From Alphaproteobacteria bacterium (GTDB lineage: Bacteria > Pseudomonadota > Alphaproteobacteria > Rhizobiales > Rhizobiaceae): a stretch of DNA of 64,000 bases. The notes under the pieces were generated by a model. That model searched no databases. It had not been told where the DNA came from and saw only the letters and a list, made by a program, of their open reading frames with translations. The position numbers and the translations under genes were made by a program. Of this stretch, positions 51,301-59,143 are shown in pieces (position 1 is the first letter of the stretch; each line of letters begins with the position of its first letter). The stretch is from the NCBI GenBank assembly GCA_016861165.1, contig BOKV01000010.1, forward strand, positions 50,055-114,054, given 5' to 3'.

Positions 51301-51887
51301 CCGAGGAGCCGGGCGAGACCGGCGCACCGGTCGCCGCCATCGCCGTCGATGGCCGGCAGCGCCGGCTGGCGATGGAGCGCGGCACGGCGGTGCACCGCCT
51401 GCTGCAGTTCCTGCCAGGCGTGGCGGCGGCCGAGCGGCCGGCCACCGGGCGGGACTGGCTGTCCCGCAACCAGCCGGACTGGGACGCCGCAATGATCGTG
51501 GAGACGCTCGGCGAGGCCCTGGCGGTCATTGCCGACCCGCGACATGCCGCGCTGTTCGGGCCGGGCAGCCGGGCGGAGGCCGGCATTGCCGGCTTCGTTA
51601 ACATCGGTGGGCGCCGCGTGCTGGTCTCCGGCCAGATCGACCGGCTCGCCGTCGGGCCGCAGGCGATTGTCCTTGCCGATTTCAAGACCAACCGGGTCGT
51701 CCCCGACGATCCGGGCGCGGTCGAGGAGGCCTACCGCCTGCAGCTGGCGCTCTACCGGGCGCTTATCGCCGCCGTCCACCCCGCACGCCCGATCCGCTGC
51801 CAGCTCATCTGGACACGGACCAATTCGGTCACCGAGCTGGCCCAGGCCGAACTGGACGCGGCGCTGGCGGCGATAACGCCACCGTGA
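48345..51887 (+). CDS. addA: Double-strand break repair helicase AddA
   Basis: UvrD/Rep-type helicase subunit (1,180 aa). Motif I reads SANAGSGKTHVLAQRV near residues 28-43. LCLTFTRAAASEMSNRI (Ia), IDEAQDTSPRQWEII (II), FAVGDEKQSIFSFQGA (III), VHAAKGLEAPIVFLVD (V) and RRLLYVAMTRAADRLVVCG (VI) follow in order. The C-terminal RecB-like nuclease has VLADFKTNRVV near 1,110 as its catalytic core. Members of the family cut both strands during end resection. The 1,241-residue open frame on the opposite strand is a composition artefact. Confidence 0.96.
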   Translation: MTTMAERRAIPAETLEAQARASDPAASAWVSANAGSGKTHVLAQRVIRLLLAGVEPARILCLTFTRAAASEMSNRIFERLGGWARMDDGALAGELRALAAAPPDGAAIARARTLFALALDTPGGLKIQTIHAFCEALLHQFPLEANVPGHFEVVDEPGQRELLEEARRLTLAIIDAPGQERLREAFGFLVDNASDVAIDKALGEIVVERERFDDWTGGDIDAAMAPLWRQFGMAPETTRDGLIAQMLEGMPVSDAELERLAALARVEGGTTNRDFAEAVAGYLAAGDVLARLRLRNRMLLTAGKKTARVTIVTKAVLAGAPDLADKLAAAAAQAEADQRMLANWRMLKGSACLFRFADAMLDRYETLKRSRALVDFADLISRAGNLLNRTDVRDWVRYKLDRGIDHVLIDEAQDTSPRQWEIIDAIVAEFHAGEGAQRAERTVFAVGDEKQSIFSFQGADPAGFARQAATIGRRAGAAGKPFRPVRLNLSFRSSPDILGAVDRVFALPENARGLGEDSKGTVHAAIRTSDPGEVRLWPILARQAPAERTDWLAPVDAPEPDDPAIALARRMAATIRRWIDTGEKLPGRDRPIRHGDILILVRKRDRFMTAVIRELKQRGLRIAGADRLKLTEHIAVEDLMALGRAIAMPLDDLSLAAVLKSPLFDVDEESLLALCAERGGRPLWDHLRRLADAGGDLSGRAGALLARLEELRADAASATVHGFYAHVLGRAGGRRAFLARLGSEAEDVLDAFEEATLDHEQRGGAGLEDFLAKFGRAEPEIKRDIDVRRDEIRVITVHAAKGLEAPIVFLVDPCSPGYIAQFAPSVIRRGGNGGPDGYLWVQGARDASPAIGGRMAEIRASAEEEYRRLLYVAMTRAADRLVVCGYRGLNEPKEDHWHVMVERALRPDARPVVDAAGNPDGFVWRHPDPAVRAAARERPATAPAAPPLAPAPAVPPWLWRDATAEPPLPRPLNPSAALVLKGRPVTEEPGETGAPVAAIAVDGRQRRLAMERGTAVHRLLQFLPGVAAAERPATGRDWLSRNQPDWDAAMIVETLGEALAVIADPRHAALFGPGSRAEAGIAGFVNIGGRRVLVSGQIDRLAVGPQAIVLADFKTNRVVPDDPGAVEEAYRLQLALYRALIAAVHPARPIRCQLIWTRTNSVTELAQAELDAALAAITPP

Positions 51888-51943
51888 AAGCGCCTCGTCA
51901 GGATGCGCATTGACGCGGACCGGCGGCGTTCCCACAATGAGCG

Positions 51944-51971
51944 TTGAAATATTATGGATCGCTAATATATA
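51944..51971 (+). promoter_or_regulatory. Sigma70-like promoter for trxA
   Basis: TTGAAA (51944-51949), a 16-bp spacer and TATATA (51966-51971) form a good housekeeping promoter about 58 bp upstream of the trxA ATG, in a marked A+T-rich patch after addA. It gives trxA its own transcript. Confidence 0.7.
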
Positions 51972-52028
51972 GGGATTCGTGACAACGGCCGCGACGCGGC
52001 ATGGCCGCCGCAAGCAAGGAGTTCTGGA

Positions 52029-52349
52029 ATGGCGACGGTGAAGGTGGACAAGAGCAATTTCAAGTCGGACGTGCTCGATTCGGCGCTGCCGGTGGTGGTC
52101 GATTTCTGGGCCGAATGGTGCGGCCCGTGCAAGATGATCGCGCCGAGCCTCGAGGAGATCGCCGTGGAGATGGCCGGCAAGGTCAAGGTGACCAAGCTCA
52201 ACATCGACGAGAACCCGGAACTGGCGGCGCAGTATGGCGTGCGCTCGATCCCGACCCTGATGCTGTTCAAGGGCGGCCAGCCGGCGTCGATGCAGGTCGG
52301 CGCGCGGCCGAAATCGGCCCTGTCGGAATGGATCAGAAGCGCGAGCTGA
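52029..52349 (+). CDS. trxA: Thioredoxin
   Basis: Canonical thioredoxin of 106 aa with the active site [14 protein letters not shown] (redox pair near residues 32 and 35), the buried Asp in VVVDFWAEW, and the cis-Pro in [18 protein letters not shown] precedes the ATG. It follows addA, as in many alphaproteobacteria, and has its own promoter and terminator. It supplies reducing power to ribonucleotide reductase, methionine sulfoxide reductases and other targets. Confidence 0.97.
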   Translation: MATVKVDKSNFKSDVLDSALPVVVDFWAEWCGPCKMIAPSLEEIAVEMAGKVKVTKLNIDENPELAAQYGVRSIPTLMLFKGGQPASMQVGARPKSALSEWIRSAS

Positions 52350-52372
52350 ACAGGAAGACGCCGGATTGTGTC

Positions 52373-52402
52373 GGCCGGGGCGGTGCGCCGCTCCGGCCTT
52401 TT
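52373..52402 (+). terminator. Rho-independent terminator after trxA
   Basis: Stem 52373-52383 with 52388-52398 (11 bp, one G-U pair), loop TGCG, tail TTTT (52399-52402), 23 bp after the trxA stop. folC ends at 52408 on the other strand, so it separates convergent transcripts. Confidence 0.82.
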
Positions 52403-52407
52403 GCCGT

Positions 52408-53754
52408 CTATTCGGGAACCGTGGCGTTGTCGGCCAGCACCTCGCCCAGCAGATAGAGCGAGCCGGTGATCAGCACCCGTACCGGGCCGTCGCCGTGCGA
52501 GCCGGCGATCGCGGCCAGCGCCTCGGCGACCGAGGCGGCGGTCGCGGCGGCGAGACCCGCCTCCTCGGCAAACCGGGCGAGCGTGACCGGGTCATGGCCG
52601 GACTCGCTGTCGCGGATCGGCACCGCGATGACGCGCTCGGCCAGGCCGGCGAAGGTCGAGAAGAAGCCGGCCGGGTCCTTGGTGGTCAGCATGCCGGCGA
52701 CGAGCACGACCGGCATGGGCGAGCGTTCCTCCAGTTCGGCCAGTTCCGTGGCGATGACCATGGCGGCGGCCGGGTTGTGACCGCCGTCGATCCAGATTTC
52801 GGCGCCGGCCGGCGCCAGCGCCGCCAGGCGGCCCGGCTTCAGCCGTTCCATCCGACCAGGCCAGCTCACCGTCGTCATCGCCGTCTCGATCGCCTCGTCG
52901 GCGATGTCGATGCCGGCATGGCGGATGGCGGCGATGGCGGTGGCGGCGTTGGCTAGCTGATGGCGCCCGCGCAGCCGCGGCAGCGGCAGGTCGATGAGGC
53001 CGCGGTCGTCCTGGTAGACCAGACGGCCGGCCTGCTCGAAGAAGGTGAAGTCGCGGCCGCCGATCATGGCCGGCGCCGCCCGTTCGGCAGCGATCCCCGC
53101 CAGCAGGTCGGCGACGGCCTCCGATTGCGGGCCGATCACCACCGGCCGCCCGGGCTTGATGATGCCGGCCTTCTCGAAGGCGATTCTCTCGACCGTGTCG
53201 CCGAGCTGGAGCTGGTGGTCGAGCGCGATGCTGGTGATGACGGCGAGCAGCGGGCCGTCGATGACGTTGGTGGCATCGAAGCGACCGCCGAGCCCGACCT
53301 CGACGGCGCAGTAATCGGCCGGATGCTCGGCAAACAGCAGGAACATCGCCGCCGTCAGGATCTCGAAGATGGTGACCGGCTCGCCGCCATTGGCCTCGGC
53401 CACGCGGGCGATGGCGCGCTCCAGGTTGGCGTCGTCGACGAGCACGCCGCCGCCCCTGCGGCCGATGCGGAAGCGCTCGTGCCAGCGCACCAGATGCGGC
53501 GAGGTGTGGACGTGCACCATCTTGCCGGCTGCCTCCAGCATCGCCCGGCAGAAGGCGATGGTCGAGCCCTTGCCGTTGGTGCCGGCCACGTGAATTGCGG
53601 GCGGGATGCGCCGTTGCGGATTGCCCAACCGGTCGAGCACGCGGACAATGCGGTCGAGCGACAGGTCATAGCCCTTGGGGTGAATTGCCGAGAGCGAGTC
53701 GATCAGCGCTTCGGCGCCTGCGGAGAGCGTATCGCGCGCGGCAATCGAGGTCAT
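52408..53754 (-). CDS. folC: Bifunctional folylpolyglutamate synthase/dihydrofolate synthase
   Basis: Mur-ligase-like ATP enzyme (448 aa) that adds glutamate to dihydropteroate and to tetrahydrofolates. Markers are VAGTNGKGSTIAFCRAMLEAAG near residues 60-81 (ATP loop), HTSPHLVRWHERFRI, EVGLGGRFDATNV, and IDGGHNPAAAMV in the C-terminal domain. The ATG at 53754 has GGAA just upstream; an in-frame TTG at 53766 is also possible. It lies 38 bp downstream of accD, at the end of the trpF-trpB-trpA-accD string. Confidence 0.95.
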   Translation of the reverse strand: MTSIAARDTLSAGAEALIDSLSAIHPKGYDLSLDRIVRVLDRLGNPQRRIPPAIHVAGTNGKGSTIAFCRAMLEAAGKMVHVHTSPHLVRWHERFRIGRRGGGVLVDDANLERAIARVAEANGGEPVTIFEILTAAMFLLFAEHPADYCAVEVGLGGRFDATNVIDGPLLAVITSIALDHQLQLGDTVERIAFEKAGIIKPGRPVVIGPQSEAVADLLAGIAAERAAPAMIGGRDFTFFEQAGRLVYQDDRGLIDLPLPRLRGRHQLANAATAIAAIRHAGIDIADEAIETAMTTVSWPGRMERLKPGRLAALAPAGAEIWIDGGHNPAAAMVIATELAELEERSPMPVVLVAGMLTTKDPAGFFSTFAGLAERVIAVPIRDSESGHDPVTLARFAEEAGLAAATAASVAEALAAIAGSHGDGPVRVLITGSLYLLGEVLADNATVPE

Positions 53755-53792
53755 CTGGAGTTCCAATCCCGCCGGTCGAAGGCGCCGCTGCT

Positions 53793-54743
53793 TCAGTCGG
53801 CCGCCGCCGCGGCGTTCTCCACCGGCAGGGCTGCGGCGGCCGGTTGCGCCTCAGCCTTACCGGTCTCGTCGAAGCCCAGCAGTATCGGTTGCGGCGGCCG
53901 TTTGGTCAGCAGCGCCACCAGGCGGGTGATGGTTGCCTTCAGATCGTGGCGGCGGACGACCATGTCGACCATGCCGTGCTCGCGCAGATACTCGGCCGTC
54001 TGGAAGTCGTCGGGCAGCTTCTCGCGAATGGTCTGCTCGATGACGCGTCGCCCGGCAAAGCCGATGACCGCGCCCGGCTCGGCGATATGGATGTCGCCCA
54101 GCATGGCGTAGGAGGCCGAAACGCCGCCGGTGGTCGGGTTGGTCAGCACGACGACATAGGGGCAGCCGGCTTCCTTGAGCAGTTCGACGGCAACGACGGT
54201 GCGCGGCATCTGCATCAGCGACAGGATGCCCTCCTGCATGCGGGCGCCTCCGGAGGCGGCAAACAACACGACCGGCAGCCGTTCGGCGGCGGCAATCCCC
54301 ATCGCCCTGACAATCAGCTCGCCGGCCGCCATGCCGAGCGATCCGCCGATGAAGCGCATGTCGTGGACGATCGCGACCATCTCGATGCCGTCGGCCTTGC
54401 CGCGGGCGGCGATGACCGAATCGTCCAGTTCGGTGGCGCGGCGCTGCTCCTTCAGCTTGTCGGAATAGCGAACCTTGTCGCGGAACTTGAGCGGGTCGGC
54501 GGCGACCTGCGGCTGCTCGATCGGATCGAGCTCACCTTTGTCGAAGAAGTATTTGAGCCGCTCGCCGGCGGTGATGCGCATGTGGTAGCCCGAGCCGGGG
54601 ATGACGCCCATATTGGCTTCGAGGTCCTTGTGGAACACCATCTCGCCGGTCTGCGGGCATTTGACCCACAGGTTCTCCGGCATCTGCTTGCGCTGCAGAA
54701 GGGAGTTGATCTTCGGACGGACGTAGTTGGTGATCCAGTTCAT
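53793..54743 (-). CDS. accD: Acetyl-CoA carboxylase carboxyltransferase subunit beta
   Basis: Beta subunit (316 aa) of the carboxyltransferase that makes malonyl-CoA. It begins [33 protein letters not shown] follows, where E. coli has a four-cysteine zinc ribbon: only one of the four cysteines remains here, as in other Rhizobiales. The crotonase-like core is intact ([65 protein letters not shown]). A Pro/Ala-rich tail ends the protein. The ATG at 54743 follows GGGAGAG. It is usually made together with folC. Confidence 0.95.
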   Translation of the reverse strand: MNWITNYVRPKINSLLQRKQMPENLWVKCPQTGEMVFHKDLEANMGVIPGSGYHMRITAGERLKYFFDKGELDPIEQPQVAADPLKFRDKVRYSDKLKEQRRATELDDSVIAARGKADGIEMVAIVHDMRFIGGSLGMAAGELIVRAMGIAAAERLPVVLFAASGGARMQEGILSLMQMPRTVVAVELLKEAGCPYVVVLTNPTTGGVSASYAMLGDIHIAEPGAVIGFAGRRVIEQTIREKLPDDFQTAEYLREHGMVDMVVRRHDLKATITRLVALLTKRPPQPILLGFDETGKAEAQPAAAALPVENAAAAAD

Positions 54744-54812
54744 CTGCCATGCTCTCCCATGCGGGAAACTCCCGGCGACCATCGCCGGCCTTCACGGCCG
54801 AAACGTGACGGG

Positions 54813-55655
54813 TCAGGCGGCGGCCGGGCTCTTCTTCACCGAGCGGACCCCCTCGGCCAGTTCGCGCACCAGGCCGACCGCGGCCTCGACCGTGTGCCCG
54901 CTCGCCCGGCCGTCGGCGTCGAGCGTATCGGCGATGGCCTGGACCAGCGCCGAACCGACGACGACCCCGTCGGCGGCCGCGCCGATCAGGCGAGCCTGGG
55001 CGGCATTCTTGACGCCGAACCCGACGGCGACCGGCAATCGCGTCTTCGCCTTGATGCGGGCGACAGCAGCGGCGACACTGGTCGGATCGGGCGAGGCGGC
55101 GCCGGTAATGCCGGTGATCGACACATAATATAGGAAGCCGGACGTGTTTTGCAGCAGGCGCGGCAGGCGCCGGTCGTCGGTGGTCGGCGTGGCGAGCCTG
55201 ACGAAGTTGAGGCCGGCGGCAAGCGCCGGTACGCACAGTTCGTCGTCGGCCTCGGCCGGCAGATCGACGACAATCAGGCCGTCGACGCCGGCGGCCACGG
55301 CATCGGCGAGAAAGCGCTCGTTGCCGTAGGAATAGATCGGGTTGTAGTAACCCATCAACACGATCGGCGTGTCGGCGTCGCTTTCGCGGAAGGCGCGCAC
55401 CATGGCGAGCGTCCGCGCCATCGTCTGGCCGGCACTGAGCGCGCGGCGCCCGGCGCGCTGGATCGCAGGGCCGTCGGCCATCGGATCGGAGAACGGCATG
55501 CCGAGCTCGATCACGTCGGCGCCGGCGCCGGGCAGCGCCCTCAACAGCGCCAGCGAGGTGTCCGGGTCGGGATCGCCGGCGGTGGTGAAGGTGACCAGGG
55601 CCGGCCGGCCCGCGGCCGCCAGCTCGGCAAAGCGCCGGTCGATGCGTGTGGTCAT
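54813..55655 (-). CDS. trpA: Tryptophan synthase alpha chain
   Basis: TIM-barrel lyase (280 aa) that cleaves indole-3-glycerol phosphate to indole and glyceraldehyde-3-phosphate. Catalytic Glu and Asp lie in [16 protein letters not shown] (about residue 50) and [14 protein letters not shown] (about 129). The phosphate loop is [13 protein letters not shown]. The gene looks intact. Its ATG overlaps the stop of cutA (ATGA). Its partner trpB lies two genes upstream and has lost its core, so the indole made here would lack the normal channelled acceptor. Confidence 0.95.
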   Translation of the reverse strand: MTTRIDRRFAELAAAGRPALVTFTTAGDPDPDTSLALLRALPGAGADVIELGMPFSDPMADGPAIQRAGRRALSAGQTMARTLAMVRAFRESDADTPIVLMGYYNPIYSYGNERFLADAVAAGVDGLIVVDLPAEADDELCVPALAAGLNFVRLATPTTDDRRLPRLLQNTSGFLYYVSITGITGAASPDPTSVAAAVARIKAKTRLPVAVGFGVKNAAQARLIGAAADGVVVGSALVQAIADTLDADGRASGHTVEAAVGLVRELAEGVRSVKKSPAAA

Positions 55656-55969
55656 CGGCTCCTCGTCTCTTCCTCGATCCAGCGCTCATAGCCGGCATTG
55701 GCGCCGACATCGCCGTGGCGGATGATCGCCGGCGTGTCATAGGGGTGGTTGGCGGCCACGAAAGCGGCCAGGTCATCGGCCTTGTGCCTGCTCGTCTTCA
55801 GGATCGCAAGCACTTCCGTTTCCTCTTCGATCCGGCCCTGCCACCAGTAGAGCGAGGCAACGCCCGGCACCAGGTTGGCGCAGGCGGCAAGACGCGCTTG
55901 GAGGGCGGCCCGGGCTAGGCGCCGGGCGCTGTCAAGGTCGGCGAAGGTGACGTGAAATTCAACCATCAT
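55652..55969 (-). CDS. cutA: CutA1 divalent-cation tolerance protein
   Basis: Small trimeric signalling-type protein (105 aa), PII-like in fold. Family text is [59 protein letters not shown], and HPYDTPAI in the second half. Conserved Cys and Trp residues are present. It is translationally coupled to trpA by a 4-bp overlap. Finding cutA inside a trp operon, between trpB and trpA, is unusual; a metabolic link to tryptophan synthesis is not established. Confidence 0.93.
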   Translation of the reverse strand: MMVEFHVTFADLDSARRLARAALQARLAACANLVPGVASLYWWQGRIEEETEVLAILKTSRHKADDLAAFVAANHPYDTPAIIRHGDVGANAGYERWIEEETRSR

Positions 55970-56011
55970 GGCAGGCGCGCCGGCGCCGGTCCGCGGTGCG
56001 GACCGGGCCGC

Positions 56012-56251
56012 TCAGGCCGGATGCTCGCGGACACGGACCTTGACCGCGAAGGCGTAGAAGGCGTCGCGCGCGATGCGGATGCTCGCCTCGCGCGGGTCGA
56101 AGGCGATGCGCGGATCGCCCTCCTCGGCGACGCTGGCGAGGAAGGACAGGTTGGGGCTGTTGCGCACACCGATGGCGTTGGCGCGGGTGTCGCCGGCCTG
56201 GACGGCGACGTAGTGCTCGGGGTTCTGCCGGGAGCGATAGATCTCGAACAT
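56012..56251 (-). CDS. Small conserved-looking protein of unknown function
   Basis: Protein of 79 aa with no recognised family. It begins MFEIYRSRQNPEHYVAVQAG and is mixed alpha/beta in pattern (NLSFLASVAEEGDPRIAFD, then ASIRIARDAFYAFAVKVRV), with no membrane segment or signal peptide. Its ATG is 2 bp after the stop of the deleted trpB, and it is followed by cutA on the same strand, so it is clearly in the operon. Codon use looks like that of neighbours. Confidence 0.65.
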   Translation of the reverse strand: MFEIYRSRQNPEHYVAVQAGDTRANAIGVRNSPNLSFLASVAEEGDPRIAFDPREASIRIARDAFYAFAVKVRVREHPA

Positions 56252-56253
56252 GG

Positions 56254-56865
56254 TTACAACTCGTAGCCGAGATGGCGGCCGACGGTGAAGACATCCTTGT
56301 CGCCGCGACCGCACAGGTTCATCACGATGATCTGGTCCTTGCCCATTTTCGGTGCCCGCTTGACGACCTCGGCGAGCGCGTGGCTGGGCTCGAGCGCTGG
56401 GATGATGCCTTCGAGCCGGCACAGAAGCTGGAAGGCTTCCAGCGCCTCGTCGTCCATGATGGGCACATATTCGACGCGCCCGGTGTCGCGCAGCCAGGAA
56501 TGCTCCGGCCCGATGCCGGGATAGTCGAGGCCGGCCGAGATCGAATGGCCCTCCTTGATCTGGCCGTCGTCATCCTGGAGCAGATAGGTGCGGTTGCCGT
56601 GCAGGACGCCCGGCCGGCCGGTGTAGTGGGTGTTGAGCGCCGACAGCTCCGCATGGAAGGCCGGGTCGGCCCGAGCCTCATGATAGGCCCGCTCCAGGTC
56701 GAGGATCAGCGGCATCAGCGTCTCGGCGACATAGCGTCCGCCGAACAGGCCGAAATAGCCGTTCTCGTCCGGGCCGGTGCGGAAGGAATTGGGCTCGACG
56801 GGCTTGGTCACCTCGGCAGCGCTCCCTGATGGTCTTGTCGTTGTCGCCGGCTCATCATAGCGCAT
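56254..56865 (-). pseudogene. trpB: Tryptophan synthase beta chain with large in-frame internal deletion
   Basis: Only 203 codons remain of a gene normally encoding about 400. The start is normal ([29 protein letters not shown]), and the end is normal ([57 protein letters not shown]). Between them GRP jumps directly to GVLHGNRTY. The missing middle holds the PLP lysine (HKxN), the GAGQHG loop and the GGGSNA phosphate site, so it cannot be a working synthase. The frame is kept and no stop is created. The junction lies in CGGCCGGCCGG (56611-56621); both deletion ends normally encode GRP, pointing to recombination between short repeats. Confidence 0.88.
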
Positions 56866-57537
56866 CTAGGCGGGATGTGGCGTCCGTTCTTGTTCGATCC
56901 GCCTGACATCGGCGAGGAATTCGCGAATGAGGCGCTCATCCTTGCGGCCGGGCGCACTTTCAACGCCCGAGGAGACGTCGATGCCGGCCGGGCGCACCTC
57001 AGTCAGCGCGGCGCGCAGATTGTCCCGGTTGATGCCGCCCGACAGCATGAAGGGCCGGCGCCGGTCGAGGCCGGCCAGCAGTGACCAGTCGAAGACGACG
57101 CCGTTGCCGCCCGGCAGGCGCGCGCCGGCGGGAGCCTTCGCGTCGAGCAGGAAGCGGTCGGCGATGCCGACATAGGCATCGAGGCGGTGCAGATCGGCCG
57201 CCTCGCGCACGGAAACCGCCTTCATCACCGGCAGCCGGTGGCGCGCCTTCAGCGCGGCGACGCGCGCCGGCGTCTCGCCGCCATGCAGCTGCAGGAGATC
57301 GGGGCGCAGACTGGCGACGATCGCATCGAGGAAGGCGTCGTCGGCATCGACGGTCACCGCGACGATGGTGGCGCGGCCACGAGCCGACTCAGCAAGCGCC
57401 GCCGCCCGCTCCGGCGCCACGTTGCGCGGGCTGGCGGGGAAGAAGATGAAGCCGACATGGTTCGCCCCGCCGGCGAGCGCGGCGGCCACGCTCCCGGGTG
57501 TCGACAGGCCACAGATCTTGACGTCAAGGGCTGGCAT
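56866..57537 (-). CDS. trpF: Phosphoribosylanthranilate isomerase
   Basis: TIM-barrel isomerase (223 aa) for the third step from anthranilate to tryptophan. Landmarks are VKICGLSTPGSVAAALAGGANHVGFIFFPASPRN near the start (the catalytic Cys lies in KICGL), LQLHGGETPARV, DAKAPAGARLPGGNG (catalytic Asp region), LSGGINRDNLRAAL, and IDVSSGVESAPGRKD at the end. The ATG at 57537 sets the family's usual start. Its TAG is immediately followed by the trpB ATG. The protein appears complete, so the lesion in this operon is restricted to trpB. Confidence 0.95.
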   Translation of the reverse strand: MPALDVKICGLSTPGSVAAALAGGANHVGFIFFPASPRNVAPERAAALAESARGRATIVAVTVDADDAFLDAIVASLRPDLLQLHGGETPARVAALKARHRLPVMKAVSVREAADLHRLDAYVGIADRFLLDAKAPAGARLPGGNGVVFDWSLLAGLDRRRPFMLSGGINRDNLRAALTEVRPAGIDVSSGVESAPGRKDERLIREFLADVRRIEQERTPHPA

Positions 57538-57658
57538 GGCGTGTTTTCCCGGCCGTGCGACGGCCGATCCTGGCTGTTGTCCTGCCAGAAAACGGATATC
57601 GAGTCCACCATCGACGCCGGGGCGCAGCGGCGCGGCCTGGCGCCCGGCCGGCACCGGT

Positions 57659-58405
57659 TCAGCCGATTGTGATGGCGTGGAGAGTGCCGCCATGCCGGCG
57701 CAGCCAGGCGCGGTGGCGGCTCATCTGCGGGCAGAGCTCGGCGACCACCGCCCAGAAGGCCGGCGAATGGTTCATTTCCACCAGATGCGCCACCTCGTGG
57801 GCGGCGAGATAGTCGAGCACCTCGGGCGGGGCCATGACAATGCGCCAGGAAAAGGACAGCGTCCGCGTCGTGGAGCATGAGCCCCAGCGGCTCACGGTGT
57901 CGGTGATGCGGATGGCACGCGCGCGCACGCCGAGCGCACCGGCGTGACAGGCCACGGCCCGGTCGAGGTGCTGGCGGGCCTGCGCCTTGAGAAAGTGGGC
58001 AACTTTGCGGCCGGCCTGCTCGGGCTCGCCCGGCACCAGCAGGGACGGCTCGCCGGCAATGTCGCGCACCTCGACCACGCCGCGCAGACGGTCGAGGTGA
58101 ACGATGCGGTGGCCGCGGCCGAGATAGGGGATCGTCGCGCCGACGGCGACCGCCACCGTGGCGGGAATGCGCGCAACCCGGGCGGCCACCCAATTGCGGT
58201 TGCGCTCGATGAACTGGTCGACCTGGGCATCGCTGACATGGGGCGGGACCGTGACCTTGAGGGCGCGGCCGCCGGGCTGGATGCGCATGGTCAGCCGGCG
58301 GGCGCCGGCATGTTCGACGATCCGCACCGGCAGCAGCAGGCCATCGGCCTCGACCTCGCGGTCGTGGCGCGCCTGCGGCCGCCTGCGCTGCGCGGAAAAG
58401 ACCAT
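57659..58405 (-). CDS. YgjP/SprT-like zinc metallopeptidase (DUF45)
   Basis: Protein of 248 aa with the DUF45 (YgjP) fold. The zinc motif lies in LDYLAAHEVAHLVEMNHSPAFW (HExxH near residue 200, with the third His in NHS), and VSRWGSCSTTRTLSFSWRI precedes it, all diagnostic. The N-terminal half carries the family's RRLTMRIQPGGRALKVTVP. A cytosolic peptidase of unknown target. The ATG at 58405 was chosen over upstream in-frame starts for family length. It lies 121 bp upstream of the trpF start on the same strand. Confidence 0.9.
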   Translation of the reverse strand: MVFSAQRRRPQARHDREVEADGLLLPVRIVEHAGARRLTMRIQPGGRALKVTVPPHVSDAQVDQFIERNRNWVAARVARIPATVAVAVGATIPYLGRGHRIVHLDRLRGVVEVRDIAGEPSLLVPGEPEQAGRKVAHFLKAQARQHLDRAVACHAGALGVRARAIRITDTVSRWGSCSTTRTLSFSWRIVMAPPEVLDYLAAHEVAHLVEMNHSPAFWAVVAELCPQMSRHRAWLRRHGGTLHAITIG

Positions 58406-58528
58406 GGCACCGATCCGGTTGGGCGAATCGCCCGAGGGAACCGAACAAGGACACATTATCGCCGTCGCGGCAACCGCGGGCGGCCCGCGCGAGCTTGCGT
58501 GGCCGGACGGGAACGCTCGTCGCACAAC

Positions 58529-58555
58529 GAAAACGGGACCCGCCGGGGTCCCGTT
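58529..58555 (-). terminator. Rho-independent terminator after DUF2852 gene
   Basis: Perfect 10-bp stem (58532-58541 with 58546-58555), 4-nt loop, and on the minus strand a short TTTT-type tail. It starts 28 bp past the stop of the DUF2852 gene. Confidence 0.8.
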
Positions 58556-58582
58556 GTCAGTCGTCAGCGCTGTACGGTCGGC

Positions 58583-59029
58583 TCAGCTGTCGGGCACCGT
58601 GCGCGGGGCGGCCGGACCGTCGCCGTTGCCGTTGCGGCGGCGACGCGCGGCCATGAAGGCGTCGAACTCCTCCTGGTCGCGGGCGCGACGCAGTTCGCGC
58701 AGATACTCGTCGAACTCGGCGCGCATCTCGTCGAGCTTGCGGCGCTCCTCCTCGAGGCGGGTAAGCTCGGTCTCGCGCCAGTCGTCGAAGGCGACGTTGC
58801 CGGTCCGGGCGTGGAAGCCGTGATAACCGTGGCGACCGTGGCGACCGAATGCGCAGCCCATGCGGTCCGTCGCCCGGCTGACCTCGCTCTTGAAGGCGTC
58901 GAGCCGGTCGCCCCACAGGATGTAGGCGAGCATCGCCAGCCCCAGCGGCCAGAAGATCATGAAGCCGATGATCATCAGCGCAATGGTCACCGGTGTCCAG
59001 GCCGGACGGATGAGTGCGGAATGTGTCAT
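58583..59029 (-). CDS. DUF2852 membrane protein
   Basis: Protein of 148 aa. One or two N-terminal helices (about residues 12-40, VTIALMIIGFMIFWPLGLAM) are followed by LAYILWGDRLDAFK, the hallmark of DUF2852, and a His/Gly-rich linker (GRHGRHGYHGFH). A charged coiled-coil C-terminus contains FDDWRETELTRLEEERRKL and ends in an Arg/Asn-rich tail. The family is restricted to alphaproteobacteria and has no assigned function. It has its own terminator. Confidence 0.87.
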   Translation of the reverse strand: MTHSALIRPAWTPVTIALMIIGFMIFWPLGLAMLAYILWGDRLDAFKSEVSRATDRMGCAFGRHGRHGYHGFHARTGNVAFDDWRETELTRLEEERRKLDEMRAEFDEYLRELRRARDQEEFDAFMAARRRRNGNGDGPAAPRTVPDS

Positions 59030-59143
59030 AAACGTTTCACCCCTTTCGCAATGGAGGAACTGTCCCCGCCATGACGAAGTGGGCATTGGCCATCGGCGAT
59101 TCAAGGAAAATGCGCGGCCGGACTTTGGTGGCCAGCGCCGGCG

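Noticed and set aside
48288..52013. 1,241-codon minus-strand open frame opposite addA
   Set aside because: It exactly shadows addA, which has all helicase motifs; the shadow is Arg/Gly/Ala-rich with no domain.
56254..56865. trpB fragment as a genuine short PLP-independent protein
   Set aside because: The remaining ends match the outer parts of ordinary TrpB with the active site missing between them; no known functional family has this shape.
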